Source of the DNA: Methylobacterium segetis
Lineage (GTDB): Bacteria > Pseudomonadota > Alphaproteobacteria > Rhizobiales > Beijerinckiaceae
Direction: 5' to 3'
Length of the DNA stretch: 62,470 nucleotides
Assembly: GCF_004348265.1 (NCBI RefSeq)
Contig: NZ_SMNT01000018.1
Span: 1 to 62,470, forward strand
The notes beneath the pieces are model-generated. The model made no database searches, was not told the DNA's origin, and saw nothing but the letters and a program-made list of their open reading frames with translations. Shown piece by piece: positions 1 through 7,500 of the stretch. Position 1 is the stretch's first letter; each line of letters starts with the position of its first letter. The position numbers and the translations under genes are program-made.

Positions 1-248
1 GCGTCCGGGGCAGCATCGCGGATGCAACTCGCCATGGACAGCCCGGGCTGGGGAGCCTGGATCCCGCGGCGGAGCGGCAATTCCGGCTCGTAGATCGCGA
101 TCGCGTCGTCGCGCTCCAGGTAGCTTCGCCCGTAGGTGAACTCGATCGTCTCCCCCTCCCGGGAGAGACGGCCGGCGACCACTGGAGCTGTCGCGCCCGA
201 CAGCCAGATCCACACGTATGCCTCGTCGGTGCGGGGCTCAGAAGTCAT
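1..248 (-). CDS. HipA-like toxin kinase, N-terminal part (cut by window edge)
   Basis: Translating the minus strand from the ATG at 248 gives about 82 residues that run off the window start. They include a VWIWLSGATAPVVAGRL-like opening, FTYGRSYLERDDAIAIYEPE and LPLRRGI. This matches the N-terminal subdomain of HipA-type serine/threonine kinases, the toxin of HipBA modules. The catalytic part lies outside the window, so activity cannot be judged. The start overlaps the end of the upstream XRE gene by 11 bp, which suggests translational coupling as in other hipBA operons. In the family, the kinase phosphorylates a translation factor such as glutamyl-tRNA synthetase and is neutralised by its DNA-binding partner. 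Confidence 0.75.
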   Translation of the reverse strand, partial: MTSEPRTDEAYVWIWLSGATAPVVAGRLSREGETIEFTYGRSYLERDDAIAIYEPELPLRRGIQAPQPGLSMASCIRDAAPD

Positions 249-576
249 CGCGCGCAGGCCTTCTGGAGCGGCGCGCCGACTTCGGCATCAGGACGAGCCG
301 CTGCCGTATTTCACCCGCATGCAGGGTCGCGGCCCCTTGTTCGGCCTCGAAGAGAGGCACCCCGACGATCACTGCCGCTTCGAACACGGCTCCGATCGAG
401 CAGCCGGGGTCTCCGCGCTCTATGCGGCGCAGGAGCGGGCGCGAGATGCCAGCCCGCTCCGCCAGATCTGCGGCCGTCATCTTGCGCTCGAGACGTGCGA
501 GCTTCACGAGGCTGCCGAGGAGCTCTAAGGCCTCGACGGCCTGTCGCGAATGGGCGCGCTCGGCAGGCTTGGACAT
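238..576 (-). CDS. XRE-family HTH regulator, HipB-like antitoxin
   Basis: This protein of about 112 residues has a clear helix-turn-helix near residues 24-60 (TAADLAERAGISRPLLRRIERG), typical of Cro/C1-type repressors, with a basic tail ending KSARRSRRPARDDF. It lies directly upstream of and overlaps the HipA-like gene, so it is most likely the antitoxin and autorepressor. The ATG at 576 is preferred because the longer frame would begin with TTG at 600. A TGGCAT-ACT-TGGCAT direct repeat lies about 25 bp upstream and could be its operator (inference). Confidence 0.75.
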   Translation of the reverse strand: MSKPAERAHSRQAVEALELLGSLVKLARLERKMTAADLAERAGISRPLLRRIERGDPGCSIGAVFEAAVIVGVPLFEAEQGAATLHAGEIRQRLVLMPKSARRSRRPARDDF

Positions 577-601
577 GAATAGCTCATAAATGTTCCGCAA
601 A

Positions 602-617
602 TGGCATACTTGGCATG
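602..617. promoter_or_regulatory. Possible operator of the hipBA-like pair
   Basis: Two TGGCAT hexamers separated by three bases sit just upstream of the XRE gene, inside a lower-GC stretch with ATAAATG and CATGTTTAT flanks in roughly inverted order. HipB-type repressors bind such repeats in their own promoter. This is inferred from position and repeat structure only. Confidence 0.3.
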
Positions 618-1379
618 TTTATGTATCATGGACGAAGCCGACGGGGAAGTGAGCAGCCTTCTTCGCTCCTGGAGAGGCCGAATAGGTAGGGTGGGGAGCA
701 AGGGCCCGGTTTCCAGGAACCGCGATTGTCTCGAACCCTTCTCCGTCCACGGCGGCGCATCCCCGACCCGCTTTCGATCGGTTCGCCACGGGACATCCGC
801 AAGGATCGGTTGACGGAGCCGGTCGTAATGGTCGCTTGGAAGTCTCAGCAAGCCTGGCAGGCCCCGCGACAGGTCGAGGAAGTCCGAGTTGGCAACCGGA
901 CGCGCGAAGCTGCCCGATTCGAAAAAGCCAACCAGAACTCCGCAAGTCGTCGCAGATGCCACGGAGGTCACGCGTCCAGACAGCCAAAGCTCTTGTCAGA
1001 CAGGGTTTCACGTTCGATGCCAACCATCAGATTCGGCTCGGTCGCTTCGGCTTTCACCAGCGCTGGCGGCTTCGCAAAGGGTTGGACACGTCGCCTGAGC
1101 GTGGAGGCCTGCTGCGGCAGTTCGCGAGTGTTCCGCATCGTCCACAATTTCGAGCTCGGACATCACGAAAGCTGGATCGCCGAAACGGCGAGGCGCGCCA
1201 GCCAGAGTCGGTGACGAGGGAGCTTCCCGTCGCGTCGTGACGAGCCGGCATGGAAGCAATTCACTCCCGTTCCAATTCGACGAGGCTTACAGTCCGCCTG
1301 CGCAGCGAAGCCACTTTGAATTCGCACTCCTTCGTGGGAGCCTCGCGCGTCCGGTGAGCGAGGAGACAAGGCTGCGATC
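618..1379. other. No recognisable gene (about 760 bp)
   Basis: Several open frames cross this stretch on both strands, but none shows a family signature, a plausible ribosome-binding site or codon use like the real genes. It looks like degraded DNA between the toxin-antitoxin pair and the broken nucleotidyltransferase. I see no RNA gene or transposon end in it. Confidence 0.5.
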
Positions 1380-1568
1380 ATGGGGATGAAGCAGACGCTT
1401 GAGGTTTTGAACACGTTGATCGCCGAAGGCATCGTCGACCGGTACGCCATCGGTGGGGCGGTTGCCGCCTACAACTACGTCGAGGCGACCGCGACCGCGA
1501 CCGCGACCGCGACCGAGGACTTGGATGTGAATGGACGTCCGGTTCTGGAATTATGCCCAGTAAGATAG
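1380..1568 (+). pseudogene. Truncated nucleotidyltransferase-like protein with Ala-Thr hexanucleotide repeat
   Basis: The first 35 residues (MKQTLEVLNTLIAEGIVDRY, then AIGGAVAAYNY) resemble the start of small nucleotidyltransferase-fold proteins, which continue with a T-x-DLD metal-binding motif. Here the expected ED-LDV follows, but five in-frame copies of GCGACC (1485-1514) insert Ala-Thr five times just before it. After DLDV the similarity ends and a stop comes at residue 63, whereas intact relatives are much longer. A GAGGAG-like ribosome-binding site lies upstream of the ATG. I read this as a decayed gene; a short functional peptide is less likely. Confidence 0.5.
1485..1514. repeat. GCGACC x5 microsatellite
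   Basis: Five perfect tandem copies of the hexamer GCGACC lie inside the nucleotidyltransferase remnant and encode (Ala-Thr)5. Because the unit is 6 bp, length changes would alter the protein without shifting the frame. Confidence 0.9.
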
Positions 1569-1878
1569 GTATTTGCACACTGAAAGTTTGGATTGGCGCT
1601 GCACCGAGCAGCGGGGCTCGTGTAGCTTGGCTTGTGGGCTGTCCGATGTTTCAGGGCTCGACCATGACCCTAATGGCGAAGTCCGCTTCTTTGTCGCGGC
1701 GCCTGAAACCGGACAGGCCGCTTCCGGCCAGATCCAGCCGCTTCGCGCCCATCCCGGCCGTTCGGCGGTTGTCACCCACATCTCGGTCCAGTGATACAGG
1801 CGACCGAAGCCGCCTGTTCACCGGCGGCGCTGCCGCCACGCACAGGTCCCCGAGCGGAACTCGACGGGCTGCTCTGGG
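1569..1878. other. No recognisable gene (about 310 bp)
   Basis: Only short overlapping frames without family features are visible between the broken nucleotidyltransferase and the end of the dihydrofolate-reductase-like gene. The sequence just after the pseudogene shares no visible similarity with that family, consistent with a recombination junction. Confidence 0.4.
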
Positions 1879-2436
1879 TCAGCGTTCGCGCCGGTAATGC
1901 ATGGCGACCGCGCCATTGCGGAGCGGCTTCGCCGAGACCAACGCAAGCCGTCGCGTGCTGGGCAGCCCGCCCTGGTACAGGGTCGGGCCATGGCCAGCGA
2001 TCCTGGGATGGACGAGGAGCCTGTACTCGTCGATCAGATCCAGCCGGTCCAGCTCGGTCGCGAGCTTGCCGCTACCGAGGAGCACACCCGCCGGAGTCGC
2101 GTCCTTGAGCCTCTGCACGCCTGTTCGCAGATCGCCGGCGATGGGGTGGCTGTTGCTCCACGGGAAGTCCTTTCGCGTCGACGACACCACGTATTTCGGC
2201 TTGGCCTCCAGCTTGACCGCCCATTCGCGTATCGCCGGCGGTGCCTCCACGGCGCCGCGAGCGACCGCCGGCCAGGAGCTTTCCATCATCTCGTAAGTGA
2301 TGCGGCCCCACAGCATCGCCCCGCCCTCGTCCATGAGGCGGGTGAAGAACGCGTGCGTCTCGTCGTCAGCGATTCCTTCCTGGTGGTCGACGCAGCCGTC
2401 CAGGGTGACGTTGATGCTGAAGGTCAATAATCCCAT
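1879..2436 (-). CDS. Dihydrofolate reductase family protein (RibD C-terminal domain)
   Basis: The 185 residues form one RibD-C/YwjB-like domain. It opens with GLLTFSINVTLDGCVDH, carries the MLWGRITYEMM segment near residue 45 and the LLGSGKLATELDRLDLIDEY segment near residues 118-137, and ends with a nucleotide-binding-type strand. Such proteins share the NADPH-binding fold of dihydrofolate reductase and of RibD, but the substrate of the stand-alone versions is mostly unknown. Length is normal for the family and the reading frame is intact. It stands alone, with no operon partner, so no pathway can be assigned. Confidence 0.85.
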   Translation of the reverse strand: MGLLTFSINVTLDGCVDHQEGIADDETHAFFTRLMDEGGAMLWGRITYEMMESSWPAVARGAVEAPPAIREWAVKLEAKPKYVVSSTRKDFPWSNSHPIAGDLRTGVQRLKDATPAGVLLGSGKLATELDRLDLIDEYRLLVHPRIAGHGPTLYQGGLPSTRRLALVSAKPLRNGAVAMHYRRER

Positions 2437-2999
2437 GCGGCGAGCCTACGCCATGCGCTCGAATAGACGGAGGGTATTTGCCTGCAATTGATGTTCAACG
2501 TCCACTCTCGGGGGGGGGGGGCGAGTCGAACGACCGTCCCGGACCCGGGATTCTAGGGCTGGATCGGTCTCGGTCGGGTTCGAAAACGGCTGCAGAGATA
2601 TGGGCCACCGTCGCCGGTTGTTTTGAGACCGAAATGCCGAGGTGGTCACTGCGAGTCCTGACGACGTGACAGCTCGGGTAACCGGGACAGCATCCAAACG
2701 AGGACGTCGACCAAGCAGCCAAGTACCGTCTGTGAATCTCGCAGTCGCCCGGATAACGAGCGAGGGCCAGGCAGAACGTCTCTCGTGCGCGTTCGGTCCG
2801 AGGTCCTGTGCAGAGCGTGCCTGTGGCTGCCGATTGGGGCGGACGAGCCGACACTGTACTCGGCGGAATGCGCATCTGCGTAATATTCCGCCCTCCTGCG
2901 CTGCAGAACCTAAGCCGTGCCAGATCGTTAACCCGTTGCACATCGGTCTGCGTCGTCACGAGCAGATCTCCAGGAGCGCCATCGTGAGGAGCGGTCTGC
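2437..2999. other. Intergenic stretch with a G12 tract
   Basis: About 560 bp without a convincing gene. A run of 12 guanines lies at 2510-2521. Long antisense frames here are GC-driven shadows without family features. Confidence 0.5.
2510..2521. repeat. Homopolymeric G12 tract
   Basis: Twelve consecutive guanines, bounded by C at 2509 and C at 2522, about 75 bp upstream of the dihydrofolate-reductase-like start codon. Such tracts are prone to slippage. Confidence 0.9.
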
Positions 3000-3266
3000 A
3001 TGTCGCGCATTCATCGCTTGGGGCGTGTCACCCTGGCTGCCGGCGGAGTTTGGGGCCTCCTTGCCGCGAGCGCCCTTGCGCAACCGAGAGACACGGGCGT
3101 GAGCGGAGGCGTCGTTCCGGTCGACGCATTCGGGCAATCCTGTTTCGGTGTCTGCCGTCCCGCGCTTCCGCCTTGTCGCGTCGGTCGGCGGTGGTTCGGC
3201 CCCTATGGCTACGTGTGTTACCGTCCCGAGCCGTTCTTTCGCCCCATCAGGCTCATGCCGCTCTAA
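3000..3266 (+). CDS. Small secreted protein of unknown function
   Basis: An 88-residue protein begins with a basic stretch and a hydrophobic core (VTLAAGGVWGLLAASALAQ) ending in an ALA-Q signal peptidase site near residue 28. The mature part is about 60 residues, rich in Pro, Arg, Gly and aromatic residues, with four cysteines (SCFGVC, PPCRV, YVCY) that could form disulfides in the periplasm. I do not recognise a family. It stands alone, and codon use fits a real gene. Confidence 0.6.
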   Translation: MSRIHRLGRVTLAAGGVWGLLAASALAQPRDTGVSGGVVPVDAFGQSCFGVCRPALPPCRVGRRWFGPYGYVCYRPEPFFRPIRLMPL

Positions 3267-3827
3267 TCCAGCCGCAGCATGATTTGCGGACGCCCGTTGC
3301 TAGGCCAGGAGCTTTCGGGCGCGGCCTCGTCGGTTATGAATTAAAACCAAAGATTAATGCTTCCTAGGAGTCGCGAAAACTTCGGCGTTAGAGCTCGACG
3401 CCATAGGGCGGACAGCGATGAAAGCTTGGAAAACGGGCTCGGGCGCGCCGGTTTGTATCGACTATGCGTGCTGCGGTTTGCCGGAATACTGATTTTGCAG
3501 TGCAAACTCAGTAAGCCCTGACCGGGCGAATTTCGAAATTCGGTGGCAGGGAGGCAGAACCTGCCCGTGAATGCATGCGCTCTGTGGTCCGTCGCGAATG
3601 ATGCCGCAATCGCACTTTTGCCGACCCAGATTGTCACCCGCGACAACCACTGGCGTGCTGAATTTCTGAACTTGTCGCCTGTTTTCTAGGCCGGTCGCGA
3701 AAAGACGATTAGTGGGTCAATTGCGCCGTTAACCATTTGTTAACTTTCTTCCACAAATGTAAATTGCACTGTGCGGCGCATCATCGCCCTGTAGACATTA
3801 TCACCCGATCTGGCAGCGCGACCAAAG
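3267..3827. other. Lower-GC intergenic region upstream of the sensor kinase
   Basis: About 560 bp with no supported gene and clearly lower GC than the surroundings, most strongly near 3340-3360 and 3700-3780. It contains the CtrA-type box at 3729-3744 and presumably the promoter of the kinase gene. Confidence 0.5.
3729..3744 (+). promoter_or_regulatory. CtrA-type binding site (TTAA-N7-TTAAC)
   Basis: The sequence TTAACCATTTGTTAAC matches the alphaproteobacterial CtrA consensus TTAA-N7-TTAAC exactly. It lies 84 bp upstream of the sensor-kinase ATG, in the low-GC promoter region. CtrA is the cell-cycle response regulator of this class. That this site is used is inferred from the match and its position. 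Confidence 0.6.
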
Positions 3828-6338
3828 ATGGCGAGATCTCGAATTGCGGTGTCGGTCCGCGCTCTCACGAGCCTGACCCTCGCCCTGGCGGTCGGCCTCG
3901 GCAGCGGCGTCACCCTCTACCAGTCGCATCGCCAGGCCGAGGCCGCCCGCACGGACGCGATGCGGGCTCTCCTGGACCGGGCTGCACCACTGCTCGCCGA
4001 CCATCTCGGCCGCACCCTGCGCGATGTCGGCCGCGACGTGAGCCTCGGCGCCCTCGACGACCGCGTCGCGCGGGCGGACCGTGCCGCGGACCTCTCGGCC
4101 TATCTCGCGGCTTGGCAGCGCCTCCGGCCCGAATACACCGACATCCTCGTGGCCGACCAAGCCGGGCGGGTCCGGGCAACGGCGAGCGGCAGGCTCGTCG
4201 GGGCCGACGTCTCCGGCGCCGTCTGGTTCGCCCGCGGCCTGCAGGGCGTGACCGCCGCCGACGCCTCGGAGAGCAGCCGCGCCGGCACTGAGGCGCCGCG
4301 CAACGTCATCGTCGGCGCGCCTGCACCCGGCGGCGGTGTCGTGGCGATCCAGATGACGCCCCGCTGGATCGAGGAGGCGGCGCAACTCGCTCGCCGGGGC
4401 CTCGGTGAGGCGGGCGCGGGCATCGCCTTCGCGGTGCTGAACGGCAGCGGCCGCACCGTGCTGCAGATCGGGGACGCGGCGGCCGGACGCCCGAATTCGG
4501 GCGGCCTCGAGATCTCCGCCCCCCTCGACGGCAGCGAGCGGCCGGGCCTCGGCTGGCTGCTGGTGGCCCGGGGCGCCCCGGCACCGGGTGCCGCCGGACC
4601 GGCCGACCAAGCCTCGCCGATGATGCTCCTCGCGATCCTGGCCGCCGGCATCGCGGGTCTCGCCGGCTGGATCGGCGGCGGCCTCGTCGGCCGGCGCGTG
4701 CGCCAGATCGAGGCATCCTGCGCGCGGGACGTCCCGGGGCAGGTCCGTACCTCGCTCCCCATCCGCGAGCTGCAGAGCCTCGCCGAGTCCGTCGCGGAGG
4801 CCATCGCCCGCGGCAAGGGCCGCGAGCGGATGATGCAGGACGCGCGCGCCGCCCTCGTCCGGAGCCGCGAGCGCGTCCGCGCCTTCAAGACGATGGCCGG
4901 CTGGAGCTGCTGGGAGGTCGACCTGACGAACGGGCGCGTCACGTGGACGGACGCAGTCCTGCCGATCCTGCCGACGACCTCCGAGCACGCCACCACCCTC
5001 GACGACCTCGTCGGCCGGCTCGACCCGGAGGACCGCGACCTCATGCGCGTGGCGATGCGCTCGGCGGCCTCGGCCGGGGGTGCCCCGCAGGACGTGACCC
5101 TGCGCACGCTGCCGGTGGCGGGCGAGCAGTCCGGGCGGCGGCTGCATCTGCGCATGGCCCGGGTGCTGGACGACGGCGACGCCCGCGAGCGCCTGCACGT
5201 GCTGAGCCGCGAGGTCGGCGTCGTCAGCCTATCGGGCGCCTCGGTCACGCCGATCGCGCGGCCGTTGGCGCCGGCCGCGAACGAGCCGGTTCTTGAGCGG
5301 CGGCGCGACGGGCTCCTGCGCCAAGTGACGGACGGCATCGTTCACGACGTCAACAACGCGCTCGCGGTGGTGATGACGGCCCTCGGCAACCTGCAGCGCC
5401 ACGGCCACGACCTGCCGGAACGGGCCCTCCACCTCGCCGACGTGGCCCTGCGGGGCGCCCGCAACGGGGCAGCCCTCACGCGGCGCGTCTCCGCTCTGAC
5501 CCGGCGCGACGTCTCGACGCTCGCCGAGGCGGATCTCGGGATGGTCCTCGACGATCTCACGGACTTCCTGCGGACCTCGGTCGCGCCGCAGATCACCATT
5601 GGCCTGTCGCTGGACGAGCCGCTCCCGCCCGTCCTGTGCAGCGAGCGGCAGATCGAGATCCTGGTCCTCAACCTCGTCCTCGACATCAAGGCGGCGGCCC
5701 CGGACGGCTGCGGGGTCTCCCTCGTCGTCGAGGCGGCCGAGCCGCCGGCGACGAGCCTCCTCGCGTCTCGGCCGAGCCTGTGCCTGACCCTCTCGGCGCC
5801 GGTCGATCTCACCAACCGGCGCGGCCTCGCCTCGGTCGGCGACCTCGCCGAGGAGATCGGGGCGGCCGTCGACGTCCAATCGGCGGAGATGGGGACGACC
5901 GTCCGGGTCTGGCTCCCGGCAGGCGAGCGGCGGGTCCTCGCCGAGCCCGCGGCGGACGGGGCTGTCGACACTCTCTCCATCCTGCTGGTGGAAGCGGACG
6001 CGCTGCTGCGGGCCACCGCGGCGAGCGCCCTGGCCGACCTCGGCCACGCCGTCACCCAGGCTGCCTCGAGCGCCCAGGCGATGGACATCCTGTCCGCCCA
6101 GCGCGACTTCGACATCCTGCTGGCCGACTACGCCCTGCCGGGCATGAGCGGGCTCCAGCTCGCCGCGACCGTGTCCCGCACCCACCCGCGGATCCGCACC
6201 ATCCTCGCCGGACCGCGCGGGCACCTGCCGGTGAACGCCCAGGTCTTTCAGCAGCTTCACAAGCCTTTCGGCCTGCCGGAGCTCGCCGCGGCCCTGCGCT
6301 CGCGGAGCGCGGACCGGAGGGAGCAGGAGGCGGCCTGA
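3828..6338 (+). CDS. Membrane hybrid sensor histidine kinase-receiver with degenerate kinase motifs
   Basis: The 836 residues show an N-terminal membrane segment (about 8-30), a periplasmic Cache-like sensor region (31-262), a second membrane segment (264-288), a linker and PAS-like region (330-470), a HisKA-type helix with His506 in the context IVHDVNN, a decayed ATPase domain (about 570-697) and a receiver (716-825). The ATPase N-box reads LNLVLDIKAAAP, with Asp619 where the Mg-binding Asn is expected, and no DTGxG box is visible. The receiver keeps Asp767 and Lys812, but its conserved Ser/Thr is replaced by Ala in TILAGP. The overall order resembles CckA-type hybrid kinases. It lies upstream of the cellulose genes behind a CtrA-like box. 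It may act as a phosphatase or phosphotransfer scaffold rather than a kinase (inference). Confidence 0.85.
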   Translation: MARSRIAVSVRALTSLTLALAVGLGSGVTLYQSHRQAEAARTDAMRALLDRAAPLLADHLGRTLRDVGRDVSLGALDDRVARADRAADLSAYLAAWQRLRPEYTDILVADQAGRVRATASGRLVGADVSGAVWFARGLQGVTAADASESSRAGTEAPRNVIVGAPAPGGGVVAIQMTPRWIEEAAQLARRGLGEAGAGIAFAVLNGSGRTVLQIGDAAAGRPNSGGLEISAPLDGSERPGLGWLLVARGAPAPGAAGPADQASPMMLLAILAAGIAGLAGWIGGGLVGRRVRQIEASCARDVPGQVRTSLPIRELQSLAESVAEAIARGKGRERMMQDARAALVRSRERVRAFKTMAGWSCWEVDLTNGRVTWTDAVLPILPTTSEHATTLDDLVGRLDPEDRDLMRVAMRSAASAGGAPQDVTLRTLPVAGEQSGRRLHLRMARVLDDGDARERLHVLSREVGVVSLSGASVTPIARPLAPAANEPVLERRRDGLLRQVTDGIVHDVNNALAVVMTALGNLQRHGHDLPERALHLADVALRGARNGAALTRRVSALTRRDVSTLAEADLGMVLDDLTDFLRTSVAPQITIGLSLDEPLPPVLCSERQIEILVLNLVLDIKAAAPDGCGVSLVVEAAEPPATSLLASRPSLCLTLSAPVDLTNRRGLASVGDLAEEIGAAVDVQSAEMGTTVRVWLPAGERRVLAEPAADGAVDTLSILLVEADALLRATAASALADLGHAVTQAASSAQAMDILSAQRDFDILLADYALPGMSGLQLAATVSRTHPRIRTILAGPRGHLPVNAQVFQQLHKPFGLPELAAALRSRSADRREQEAA

Positions 6339-6620
6339 CGCGGGAGAGCCTGAGCGGGACACGAACATCGTGCGGCGGCCGGTAAGTTCATGCGCCTCCG
6401 CTCAGTCCGGAATGGATCTGAAGTCGTTCGCGCGCGGGATGCTCACCTCCGATCGCGGCGACGATTGACTGTGCAACGATATCGTCCTGAATTTCTCCTG
6501 CAGCCACAGCATCATCCGCGCTTCCAACTGATGCAAACGCGCCACGCACTGGTTGAAATCCTCATAATGTCCGACAAGGTGCTGCGTTAACCTTCTTAAT
6601 TAAGTAGAGTCCCATATACG
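6339..6620. other. Promoter region of the cellulose genes
   Basis: About 280 bp without a gene. The last 60 bases are strikingly AT-rich for this genome and contain TTAACCTTCTTAATTAAG, three TTAA motifs whose spacing (5 and 9 bases) does not match the 7-base CtrA spacing. The promoter for bcsS is presumably here. Confidence 0.4.
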
Positions 6621-7424
6621 GTGCCGCAGAAATCTGGCGGTATCCGCGGGTCTTGGAGCCTCGACGTGCCTGAATTCAGCCTCCGAACCGTCTGGACGCT
6701 CGCGCTCATGCTGGGGATGTCCGCGGCGGCGCCCGCCTCGGCCGCGGACTGGTACACGGGCACCGAGCGGGGCGGCCCGTCCGACGACTACATCGTGGCC
6801 TTCGACGGCGCGGCGACCGTCACCTCGAACAGCTCCGCCTTCGGAGCGCTGACGACGACGATCGCGCCGGCTGGAGCCCTGGTCGAGAGCGGGCCGCGCG
6901 TCCGCCTCCAGGCGATCGCCGGCACCTACTCCTATCCCGGGGCGACCGCCGGGTCGCGAGTCCGCGGCGACCAGCAGGAGGGCTCGGTCCTGGCCGGCTA
7001 CGAGTGGATCTGGGACCAGGCCGCGCTCGCCGGCTACGTCGGCTTCAACGTCCGCAACAACGAGCTCTCGATCCTCGACCCGCGCAACCCGGTCGTGGGC
7101 ACCGGCGTCGGCGCGAAGGTCGCGGCCGACCTCTGGCTCAACCCGACGCAGAACACATTGTTCGCCGCGAACGCATCGTATTCGACCCTGTTCAGCGCCT
7201 ATTACGTGCGCGCGAAGGCCGGCTTCATGGTCGCTGACGGCGTGTTCGTCGGACCGGAGGGGACGCTGCTCGGCGATGCCTACTTCAATCAGTGGCGCCT
7301 GGGAGCGCACCTGACCGGATTCACCGTCGGTCCGATGAAATTCTCGCTCGGCGCAGGTTATGCACACGACCGTGTGCAGAAGGGTGGCTACTACACCAGT
7401 GTCGAGGGGCGGGCCGCGTTCTAA
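6621..7424 (+). CDS. bcsS: Cellulose biosynthesis protein BcsS, predicted outer-membrane barrel
   Basis: This protein of up to 267 residues has a signal peptide (WTLALMLGMSAAAPASAA then DWYTG) followed by alternating aromatic and glycine-rich strands (LAGYEWIWDQAALAGYVGFN, KFSLGAGYAHDRV) and ends with VEGRAAF, typical of an outer-membrane beta-barrel. Sequence style and position just before bcsA fit the BcsS family of alphaproteobacterial cellulose loci. The long frame begins with GTG at 6621; a second GTG at 6666 would give a more normal signal peptide of about 28 residues and may be the true start. With no BcsC barrel visible in the operon, BcsS could form the exit pore (inference). Confidence 0.7.
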   Translation: MPQKSGGIRGSWSLDVPEFSLRTVWTLALMLGMSAAAPASAADWYTGTERGGPSDDYIVAFDGAATVTSNSSAFGALTTTIAPAGALVESGPRVRLQAIAGTYSYPGATAGSRVRGDQQEGSVLAGYEWIWDQAALAGYVGFNVRNNELSILDPRNPVVGTGVGAKVAADLWLNPTQNTLFAANASYSTLFSAYYVRAKAGFMVADGVFVGPEGTLLGDAYFNQWRLGAHLTGFTVGPMKFSLGAGYAHDRVQKGGYYTSVEGRAAF

Positions 7425-7500
7425 TTCATCCTGGAATGCCTGTGTCGATAGGATCATCGTTCTGCACTAAGTCTGCAGTAGAGTTTCTCACATCTTGAGC

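Noticed and set aside
6587..6603. TTAA-rich promoter region upstream of bcsS as a CtrA site
   Set aside because: The spacing between the TTAA motifs is 5 or 9 bases, not 7.
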